64,000 nt of DNA from Luidia sarsii (taxonomy: Eukaryota; Echinodermata; Asteroidea; Paxillosida; Luidiidae), in assembly GCA_949987565.1 (NCBI GenBank), contig OX465105.1, positions 3,172,996-3,236,995 of the forward strand, written 5' to 3'. Of the stretch, positions 9,901-16,800 are shown in pieces. The translations under genes were made by a program, and so were the position numbers. The stretch's first letter is position 1, and the number at the start of each line of letters is the position of its first letter. The notes beneath the pieces are model-generated. The model did no database searches. It saw only the letters and a program-made list of their open reading frames with translations, and was not told where the DNA came from.

Positions 9901-10264
9901 ATAAAAATGAGTTTCTTAAATCAATAAAGCTAACGACTGCCGTGAATACAGCAATTTAGAACTCACAAAGTGCCCAAAAAATGCAATGTTTACATTTTGA
10001 GCCGAACGATTTCGTCATAACAAATAACAACATAAAATCGACTCATTCGTCATTTCGTGCGTTACCCGTGTTCGTTCGCCTCTGCTGTAGAGCGGCAAAG
10101 TCGATCTCGTACATGACCATGGACGGATCAATGTCACCGAGCCTAAGGCTGACAGTCCGGCCGTAATTCTCCTCGATTCCCCGGGCGATGTTGGTCTGGT
10201 AGGGCCGCCATCGTCCGTGGTCCGTCAACCATTCCCACACAATGACATTACTCGACTGCGCCAT
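871..10264 (-). CDS. DTX: Deltex-type E3 ubiquitin ligase (DTX1/2/4-like), 3' end outside window
   Basis: Eight exons on the minus strand (10066-10264, 8499-9330, 7928-8004, 6981-7136, 6474-6535, 5628-5768, 3320-3481, 871-960) join in frame into 573 codons. The order is WWE domain 1 (about residues 8-66), WWE domain 2 (about 85-150), a low-complexity Ser/Ala/Gly linker (about 160-345), a basic Lys-rich stretch (about 408-440), a RING finger (C444, C447, C471, H473, H476, C479, C495, C498) and the start of the Deltex C-terminal domain. Known Deltex proteins bind Notch ankyrin repeats through the WWE pair and act as cytoplasmic ubiquitin ligases through RING-DTC. Human DTX1 is about 620 residues, so only about 70 C-terminal residues, normally in a last exon, are missing; they are not found in 1-870. 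The start is the only ATG before WWE1, in a good context (aaacATGG). Domain content excludes DTX3 and DTX3L, which lack the WWE pair; the choice among DTX1, DTX2 and DTX4 is open and one ancestral gene is likely. Confidence 0.93.
1161..1390. mobile_element. Inverted-repeat (MITE-like) element, about 230 bp
   Basis: Two arms of about 70 bp are reverse complements. The left contains aatagaccgat ... acttatagtgggtat and the right contains atacccactataagt ... tcggtctatta. The centre is itself partly palindromic. A half copy lies at about 57715-57810. No clear target duplication is seen. Confidence 0.7.
1817..3233. mobile_element. DNA transposon, 1,417 bp, non-autonomous as it stands
   Basis: Ends are CAGGGCAGGAA at 1817 and its reverse complement TTCCTGCCCTG ending at 3233. 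The flanks are a perfect 6 bp direct repeat AGTATG (1811-1816 and 3234-3239). Both ends carry repeated subterminal motifs of the type ttgccgtcgtgccc, on opposite strands. Subterminal repeats and a CAGGG start are known in hAT elements, but a 6 bp duplication is not the usual 8, so the superfamily is open. It sits in Deltex intron 7. Confidence 0.8.
2461..2550 (+). pseudogene. Possible first coding exon of the transposon's lost transposase
   Basis: An ATG in a good context (gtaaccATGC) opens 30 codons ([11 protein letters not shown] ... K-L-Y-S-F-F-Q) running exactly into a consensus donor (TTTCAG|GTAGGC). Lys/Gln-rich starts followed by an intron occur in transposases, but 30 residues are too few to assign a family. 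No downstream exon is recognised before 3233, so the rest is deleted. Confidence 0.35.
3320..3481 (-). CDS. DTX: Deltex exon 7: last RING ligands and start of the DTC domain
   Basis: 162 bp, phase 0 both ends; acceptor TGTGTAG, donor GTAGGT. Opens with [10 protein letters not shown], the last Cys pair of the RING, then Q-P-P-G-x-M and H-S-L-x-x-F-P-D, hallmarks of the Deltex C-terminal domain. Confidence 0.94.
3563..3727 (+). repeat. Hammerhead-like repeat split by a second repeat
   Basis: CTGATGA (about 3564-3570) follows gaatccagctgtctc as in other copies of this family. About 125 bp of the second tRNA-like family (3588-3680) then intervenes, before the matching right half agagtacacactgcc and cGAAACg at about 3718-3723. 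Confidence 0.5.
3728..4975. repeat. 83 bp tandem array, about 15 copies
   Basis: Unit begins gagttactggctcttttc and ends caaaccttccactttgta; starts at 4475 and 4558 give an exact 83 bp period. Copies differ at a few bases. The unit is the body of the hammerhead-like family seen singly at about 7355-7450, so the array arose by local amplification of one element in Deltex intron 6. Confidence 0.95.
4985..5335 (+). mobile_element. Composite SINE-like element with tRNA-like 3' part
   Basis: A non-tRNA part (gctgtagcc ... ggagatatacggcag ... gttgactatt) is followed by a full cloverleaf at about 5237-5311: D arm gctcagatggtaagag, T arm with ggttcaagtcc, and acceptor strands ending gtccagtcaaa. A poly-T-rich tail follows. 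The same order recurs at 35820-36055 (+), 39931-40197 (-) and 63064-63550 (-). Confidence 0.75.
5628..5768 (-). CDS. DTX: Deltex exon 6: RING finger, first six metal ligands
   Basis: 141 bp, phase 0 both ends; acceptor CACGCAG, donor GTAAGT. Encodes E-C-A-I-C at the start and C-G-H-L-F-H-R-G-C near the end, that is Cys-x2-Cys and Cys-x-His-x2-His-x2-Cys. The loop between them contains an acidic T-D-D-S-E-E run. Confidence 0.94.
5819..6370. mobile_element. Fold-back element arm interrupted by two inverted MITE copies
   Basis: One arm of the fold-back family (5819-5878, with cgatcctagcaggacc and a cgacgtgtc variant) stops at a pair of MITE copies in opposite orientation (about 5880-6030 and 6045-6180). 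Both contain gttacgatgggtttggtgaa-type ends and ccatcgtaagttgagtt. After 6181 a purine-rich stretch resembles the interior following the same arm at 19965-20045. Reading it as one nested insertion is an inference. Confidence 0.55.
6474..6535 (-). CDS. DTX: Deltex exon 5: segment before the RING
   Basis: 62 bp, acceptor CTGCAG, donor GTAAGA. Encodes [17 protein letters not shown], close to the conserved helix just before the RING in DTX1 (D-V-V-R-R-Y-M-Q-K-V). Confidence 0.9.
6640..6945. mobile_element. TTAA-ended repeat family copy
   Basis: Starts cttaaaggtccaatac and ends in ctcagattaccgtttgagc ... ttcacaggatttctttt, segments shared with copies near 14940-15070, 17938-18085 and 19345-19490. 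It fills most of Deltex intron 4 (6536-6980). Confidence 0.5.
6981..7136 (-). CDS. DTX: Deltex exon 4: linker and basic stretch
   Basis: 156 bp, donor GTAAAG. It encodes a hydrophobic L-L-S-T-A-V-P-V segment, then [11 protein letters not shown] and K-K-K-Q-K, which parallels the P-P-P-V-S-K ... K-T-K-K-K segment of DTX1. Two nearby AG acceptors (before CTATCAC or six bases upstream at ATGAG) keep the same phase, so the first residue or two are uncertain. Confidence 0.85.
7318..7480 (+). repeat. Hammerhead-like family, single copy, degenerate core
   Basis: Contains tctcCTGACAAc, the stem gggcag/ctgccc, and AAAAC where intact copies have GAAAC. The body follows (gagttaccggctctttt, gagccac, ggtgtcaccgcaaacctt). 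Core substitutions suggest it cannot self-cleave. Confidence 0.6.
7490..7667 (-). mobile_element. Fold-back element with 12 bp target duplication
   Basis: Flanked by TTCATTACAGTG (7490-7501) and TTTATTACAGTG (7656-7667). The insert forms a hairpin whose arms both contain the agggcctgacgtttc-type sequence and its complement. Orientation is opposite to the copies at 18485 and 19509. Confidence 0.75.
7928..8004 (-). CDS. DTX: Deltex exon 3: linker
   Basis: 77 bp, phase 2 in and phase 1 out. The acceptor (GTTACAG) and donor (GTAAGC) are both strong. It encodes a short segment ending in S-P-V-M-T, matching the A-G-M-T-G region of vertebrate DTX1. Found by phase logic: without it exons 2 and 4 do not join in frame. 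Confidence 0.82.
8145..8466. mobile_element. Inverted-repeat element followed by a short fold-back copy
   Basis: 8145-8367 has arms with ggcattcttcctgg and its complement near gaagaatgccc, ending at tataacct on both sides. From 8386 to 8466 a short fold-back copy follows (gttttgatcctagcagg ... aatcaaaacatcagg). Both lie in Deltex intron 2. Confidence 0.6.
8499..9330 (-). CDS. DTX: Deltex exon 2: WWE domain 2 and low-complexity linker
   Basis: 832 bp, phase 1 in, phase 2 out; acceptor TATTTAG, donor GTTAGT. It opens with the inter-WWE segment S-S-A-P-G-Q and the second WWE core (E-W-Q-W ... W-S-P-Y). After about residue 160 it becomes Ser/Gly/Ala-rich with runs of up to nine alanines. Vertebrate DTX1 has a Pro-rich segment here instead, so the linker is not conserved. 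GC content is very high. Confidence 0.92.
9525..9785. repeat. Palindromic MITE-like element and (ATT)n
   Basis: 9530-9705 is an inverted repeat: gatttcactcacgctttgc pairs with gcgttagtgaaatcagcc, and the inner ccatcgcaatcaatag-type segments also fold. 9752-9785 is an (ATT)n microsatellite. The rest of Deltex intron 1 (9331-10065) is AT-rich and unassigned. Confidence 0.6.
10066..10264 (-). CDS. DTX: Deltex exon 1: start codon and WWE domain 1
   Basis: Encodes residues 1-66. The V-W-E-W core and W-R-P-Y motif of a WWE domain are visible, ending in R-T-N-T-G as in vertebrate Deltex. Donor is GTAACG, leaving phase 1. The ATG is at 10264-10262. Confidence 0.93.
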
Positions 10265-10486
10265 GTTTGACAGCTAGTCTGGTGCTCGCAATCCAACGAG
10301 GGTTCAGTATTGGGGGATTACAGGTACCGATTGCCATGTCCATAATGGAATCAGCTACGGCTTAACTTTACACACGTGTCTATGGGACTTTGTGGAGCCA
10401 TATCCATGTTGGAACCATATAATTATGTTTATATAACTCTATGGAATTGGAACCGCTCGGGCTTAGGCCTAATTTTTTCCATAGGC

Positions 10487-10725
10487 CGTTTTCGAAATGA
10501 AGGCTTAGGCTCGGGCTCAGGCTTCGGGTTGCGGTTTGTTTCCGACTGATTTGAAGGTTTGTTGGTTTGATAGGTACAGGTCTACAGGGTATTCCCCAAG
10601 AAACTGGGGCCAAACGCTTGTTTTTAGATGCCCGTGATAATTATAACGAGTGAGATGAATATGAACGAAGCCTAAGCCCGAGCCTAATTTTTTTGTAGCC
10701 TTCATTTCGAAAACGGCCTAGCGAT
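10487..10725. mobile_element. Palindromic element (aggcttaggctcggg family)
   Basis: Arms read cgaaatgaaggcttaggctc at the left and gcctaagcccgagcc ... tcatttcgaaaacgg at the right. Related copies: 24990-25232, 29475-29680, 45940-46060 (degenerate) and 58262-58795 (interrupted). Confidence 0.75.
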
Positions 10726-11699
10726 GGCCTAGTTTAGACTAATCATGTGTGTTTACCAGCTCTAGCCAATGCTGTGCATTCGGAATGACAGTCGACACTC
10801 AGCCAGTCCAGGCACTGGCTGTGCTGCAGGTTTGCGGTGTGCTTTTTACGGCGGGACGTAGATTGCGTTCATCTGCGTTCGATTGGCTTCCCAGTAGACC
10901 TAGGTTATGTACCCTTGAGTCACTCTGGGTGCGTCCGATTAGTTTTCCCAGGGAGACCCGGGTTCTACCGCGATCATCTGCGGTTTTCACGTATTCCTAT
11001 TATAGATGAGGCGCTGACCGGGTGATGAATTAACTTGGCATTATGAAGCCAATTAATCAAACGCGCCAATAGCAAAGTACACTGCATGACGTTTCGATAC
11101 TAGCAGGATCTTTCTCAAAGGCATATATAGCGTACATAACTACACAGAGCATGCATATTAGAGCAAGGAAACGTAATACCACCCAGTTGCGGAAAACTTT
11201 GATGGATATGGGCGCCAAACCCGAACTGCCGACGCGAATTACGTATTTCATGAATATTCATTCATCGACTACATTTACTGGCCTTAATTGTATTAGACCT
11301 AATAAACAGCATGGGAAATGCTTTGTCTGATCATGGCTCTCTTTTATAGCTCCATGGTCTGATCCCCAAAAGTTCTGCATTTGACAGATTTACAACACAT
11401 TAATTGTTGTTTGCATTTAATGAAAACGGGTGGGCGCGGAACGTCATTCCTGGAGAGTATAGTTTAAATATAATTATGTCAATGCCCCACGATCGAGGCC
11501 ACGATGGCCAACCGCCCGCCGGTGTCAGTGAATGTTAAATCTGCCCCTCCGCCTTTAAATGCGTCTGCCCGGACACATTTACTTGGTTGTGGTCACGTAC
11601 AATTGTCCGGGGACACTTTGATCCGGGTAATTAAATGTGTCTCCTAGCTGGCCCCGGACACAATTTTAGTGGGGGACAGAATTAGCCTTGCTTTATAGT

Positions 11700-11780
11700 C
11701 CCCGCCATGGGCATGGATGGCTCAGGTGGTAAGACTAAGACTAAGAGCCAGGGGTCTCGGGTTCCCGTTACTTTGGTATT
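11700..11780 (+). repeat. tRNA-like fragment
   Basis: atggctcaggtggtaagac resembles a D arm/A box and gggtctcgggttcccg a broken T arm. It is the same family as the other tRNA-like repeats but degenerate. Confidence 0.45.
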
Positions 11781-12378
11781 ATTTTTTGGGTGATACTTTC
11801 ACACATTTTTGCGAAAGCATGAACCTAAAATGCAAAGGCAAGACCTTAATTGGTACTGACTACTGTACTGGATATTGTCCCTCGATCCTTGCTCTGTGGA
11901 TCGGTTGGCAGACAGACCAGTAAGTAAGGGACTTGAAACCAGTCAACTTTATCAACAGTCAGAATGTAGTCCCGTGCGACTGCCTCAGCAGTCTGCATGC
12001 AGTGCACACGTTCTTTCAGCCTTAGCAACGGACAGCGTATCTAAAACTATCGGACGGCTGACATTAAAATCCAAACCAATATTTATACGCTAGCCTTGTA
12101 ATTACCACTTTATACATTTTTAAGTTGCAAAATATTGACAGATATTACATGATTCATAATAAATACGACTAAATGATTTGATTAATTGCCCCCAAAACGT
12201 GATTATTTTTGCACTACATTTTGAGAAGGCAATTATACATCGGTGAGTCGGTTGTCACAACATGTCGGATATGTAAACTTTGGAAGTGTGTACAAACGCA
12301 CGGCAGCATCGTAATCTTCGACAATAATATTTCAATTTTATTATGATTTTCATCAAAGTGCTGCAAGTAAGATAAACC

Positions 12379-12595
12379 ATGGATGACGTGAGGTTCGAGT
12401 GGCTTCGCGACAAGGTGTACTCTGCTCTGAATGTCAGCGATCCCGAGGTTTTCGAGGATCTTCTCAACCGAGACGATGGCGAATTCGAGAGGGCCCTGGC
12501 CAAGTTCCTCAACGAAACTCCCGAGGAAGGGAAGTCGGCCGCTATTTTTTACAAGAAACTGCGAGAGGAAGACATCGAAGTCGAGGTGGAAGTCG
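12379..12595 (+). CDS. DNAH10: DNAH10 exon 1: start codon, acidic N-terminus
   Basis: ATG in aaaccATGG, 72 codons plus one base, donor GTACGG. Acidic, ending in an alternating Glu-Val run. The start is the least secure boundary of the gene because this part is weakly conserved. Confidence 0.8.
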
Positions 12596-13819
12596 GTACG
12601 GTTCATTGTGACTTCGCTCATTTCTCATGGTGCTATTTCACCTTACAAGAGACCAGTAGGCAGTAGGCCTACTTAGTACTTAGTTCTTGCTACTTCAGTA
12701 CTCGGCACTCACTGACTTAGTCCGAGTAACTTGGACCCCAATCGCCTTTTTAAGGGTCGGGCGATAGTAGCCCTACCCCCTAAAAAGGCGATTGTAAGGG
12801 TCCAAGTTACTCGGACTATTACTGACTTAGCAGTAATAAAGACGTAAACTAAGTAATGCCATTGCCAATGCCCGGCAATGGTGACAATAATTAATATTAT
12901 TTTAATATTTATTTATGATTTATGATTAATATTAATATTATTAACTTGACTATACTATTCATATTATAGGTATAGATAGTTGCGGTAACCGTAACCCGCA
13001 AAGCACTCAAGTTCTTGATTTGTTAATTTTTTTCTCCAGAAACTAGATGGAGTTCAGAAATGAAACTCACCTGACCCCCCCCCCCCCACCAGAAGTATCA
13101 CTATCAGTATCACAGTATCAGGACCTAGCCAAACACAGACATATGACAAATACCATGCTACCCGGCCTGTTACTTAGAAACCATTGCTTGGCCAATACCA
13201 ATACTGTGCTGTTTGTGTATTGTACATTATATCACTATCTTATGTTGTTGTTGTTGGTTTTTGTTTTGGGTGTTGGGGTGCAGAACCATCTGAGCTTGAC
13301 CCTACCCTTGAAGCCCTGAATGAGGAGACAGGTGAAGACGGAACGGACGGCTTGATCTCCGCTCTAGATGGCACCCTCACCGAAGCAACAGTCACCCCAG
13401 CTGTGGCTGAGACACCTGTCGAGGAGGAAAAGGGAAAAAGTAAACCAACATTCAATCACATTTTTTAAACAAAGACCGGACAGAAAAACTGAGTGTGAAG
13501 TGTTTTTTTTTTAAACAATTTGTAAAATTGTCCAAGAGGATTTGACTTCATTAGGACCAATGTACCAGCGCTCTTACCATCTGAGCTGTCCAGCCCTTAG
13601 ATGGCGGTCTTACAAAATAGTCATCTAGTTTTGGCTGGGGTGGGGGCACCAGCCAGATGCATTTAACCATGGTTTTGCCTGGTTTTGTATATAGGTGCTC
13701 TTACCAAATTGTTCATTGTACTGCAGATAATATTCTGCATGGAATCAGCACTGGGTTGTTGCAGTTTAAATGCAATTTTGTTCAATTTCTTTCTCTTTCC
13801 CTCCCCCTCTGTCTCTGTC

Positions 13820-13851
<32 letters not shown>

Positions 13852-16800
13852 AACCTCATCCTCTGTATCTATTTCCTCTCTCTGTCTCTCTCTTTCTGTC
13901 TCTCTCCCACTTTCTCTCTCCTCTTTCTCTCTCTCTCTCTCAACCTTCCCCTCTGTATCTCTTTCCTGTCTCTGTCTCACTCTGTCTCTCTCTGTCTCTC
14001 TGTCCTACTCTCTTTCTCATCTCTCTCTCTCGCTCTTCCCCTCTCTTTGTTCTCTCTGTCTCTTTCTCTCCCCTTCTCTATCTCCCCTTCTCGCTCCCTA
14101 TTTTTCTCTCTCTCTCTCCCTCTCTCTATCCCTCTCTCCCCCTGTCTCCCTCTCTCCCCCCCCTGTCTCCCTCTCTCTCTCCGCTGTCTCCCTCTCCCTC
14201 TCTCTCCCTCTGTCTGTCCCCCTCTCTCTCTCCCTCTCTCTCTCCCCCTGTCTCCCCCTCTCCCTTTCTCTCCCCCTGTCTCTCTCCTCACAGAGAAGAA
14301 GAAGAAGAAGGGCAAGAAGGCTTCGTCAGCCAAGGTTGAAGAGGAGCCTCCCAAGGAGGAGCCCAAGGAACCAGAGGAGATCAAGCCTGAGGACGGACCC
14401 GATGGCCTCCTGGCCGCCTCCCCAGAGAGACTGCCTCAGATGGTAAGACAGCCATCTCACATTGTCAAGGACTAGAGCCCCCTCTAGTCAAGTTCAACTG
14501 GTAACGAGGAAGCGGTGGTAGACTCAGCGCCCTTGCTATTGCTTTTTGGCAGTGTATATTTTGCCGGCACCGGCATTCTTCTTGCAAATGCTATTTTGCC
14601 GGCACCGGCATTCTTCTTGCAAACGCTATTTTGCCTTTCCCTTACTCTGTTTGCCCAATTCTCCATTACATCATGCCGGCCTTCTTGCTCTAAATGTTAT
14701 TTTGCCGGAGGTCATTCCTCCTGATGTTTGTATGCTTATGCTAGCACCCAATGAAAAGTGTCCAAGTAGTGTGTGCAAGAAGAATGCCGGTGCCGGCATA
14801 ATATACGCTTCCATTGTTTTTGGAGGTCGGGGTGACCACAAAAAAAATGAGGTTGACTCGTTTGGGGAAAGTATCAAGCTTGAAAGAACAGCTGGAAGGA
14901 TTTCCCAAGCCAGTACTGGCAAGTAATAAACTATTTCTTACACTACTGGTGCTACTTTCTCAGATTACCATTTGAGCTATAACCTTTCCAGGATTTCTTT
15001 TTTTTGAATGTTTAATGGTTTAACACAAACTGTGGCAATCTTTTGACCTTTACCAATGTTGTGTAGGGCCTTTAAAGACCCTACACAACATTGGTAAGAT
15101 CGAAAAAACAGAAATGTTCACAGATTTACAAGAAACTGATACAGATTGAAGATGGTTATAGTAGAAACCTTGTACTTAAATATTTCTGCCTAAATGATGT
15201 ATTTTGGAAGAAAAGAGTAATAGAAATGGTTTACGTCTCACCGAGATCTAAACTATTTTTTGAACAGTATGGTGTTGAATGCTGCATTTTTGCGAAACGA
15301 ATGAAGCAAATTTAACGATTTTCTGATTTTCTGATTGAGCTGAAATGTTCACAGGTGTGCTATTTCATGCATATGTTGGATCAGACAACGTATGGATGCT
15401 ATTCTTTGACCTCGACCAATGTTGTGTGGGGGCTTTAAGCAACCTGAGTGGAGCAGAGGCATTGATTAGTCAGGAGTTGCCTGCCTTGGATGCACTGATG
15501 TAGTCAGAAAAAGAAAGAAAGAAAAAAGGTAACAGAGCCGACTCATATCAACTTTACGTTCCCCGCAGAAAATCGTCACGCAGACCATTGAGAGAACGGT
15601 GCTGTACATGTGCCACGGCGGAGTGCCGGAGGAAGTGTGCAACAACGACTGCGTGTACTTCCTGCGCAACACGCCGGGCATGGTGGAGCTGCCCAACAGC
15701 CTGGACGAGGCCGGCAACATCCTGCCGCAGTTCTTTGAGTTTGGCGTCCTGAACGGCAGCTCCTTGACCATGCTGGAGCAGGTCATCATGCAGGTAAAGG
15801 CGTCGCCGTCCAAATCCCCGCAGTGAATCTTTTAATGAATGTCGCCCAACACAAGGCCCCAAAAGGCCACTCAAGGTGAGGGCTAAACAAAAACCAATAA
15901 GGAGAAGAACCAGGAGCATAATAGATCAGGAGGAAGAAAGATGAGTGTTTATGTTTTGTTTGAATTGGGACAGGTTATAAGAAACGGGGAAACAGGTTGT
16001 AGGTAGAGAATTCCATAGTGTGGCAGTGCGCAAGAAGAAACTAGAAGAGTACTGCATAGCATTGGCTTTAGATGCCATAACTGCATATACATGAAGAGAA
16101 CCGCATGGTACAAGCATCGGATGATCTTGAAGAACCAAGGCAGAAATGCCATTGGAGCATCGTCCATGGTAGTACCTGTAGAATATGGCCAGTGAGCCCA
16201 CAGAACGACGGTGTGATAGAGGTTAGGCTGAACCAGGACCCACCTAATTTGCGCTGGTACATTAATCCAGAGGTCTCAGTCTCAAGTCCCGGTCCAGTCA
16301 AATTTTTCTTTGCCAATTGTTCAATTTGTTCACAGTCAGCTTTTCCTTTGTTTGTTCGTCAAGACTTCCATGCCCATTGTCTGCTGCTTTTCACAAGATC
16401 AGGTATCTTTAATAAGTGGATGATTTTTAAAAAGAGATATGGCCATTGCCTGTAGCGTTATAAGTTTGTTGTCTTGTTTCCCTACAGGTCTACATTCCAC
16501 TCCTGTCTTTCAATTCGCACAAAAACGGCGAAGCGCCGACGGCCGGCGAGCAGCAAGCCGGCGCCCTGTCCTCCACCTCGCAGGAGGACCTCATCGAGGA
16601 CGAGGAGGAGGAGGAGGACGCCGACGACCTCTCGCAGCAGAAGAAGCTGGTGGAGTCGCAGCACCGCGCCATGCTGCGGGACGAGTTCCTGATCAACATG
16701 CAGAAGTTTGCCACGCACATCGGCCGCACCATCCAGCAGATCGAGGGCGAGGTGCGGCTGGACGTGCCCCGCCTGGCCCTCGACGGCGACGTGGCCGAGC

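Larger units (their letters stand above)
10265..12378. promoter_or_regulatory. Divergent intergenic region between Deltex and DNAH10
   Basis: The two start codons face away from each other across 2.1 kb that must hold both promoters. No TATA box or CpG-dense core is evident by eye. A forkhead-type TGTTTAC (10750-10756) and an RFX-type half site AGCAAC (12024-12029) are present. FOXJ1 and RFX are known regulators of motile-cilium genes, but single short matches are weak. It also holds a palindromic element (10487-10725), a fold-back arm (11088-11125) and a tRNA-like fragment (about 11705-11775). Confidence 0.35.

Noticed and set aside
13657..14475. 272-codon ORF, and 253- and 189-codon ORFs in the other frames
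   Set aside because: They are Leu/Ser translations of the CT tract. Only the last about 50 codons of the first frame are real, as exon 3 after the acceptor at 14293.
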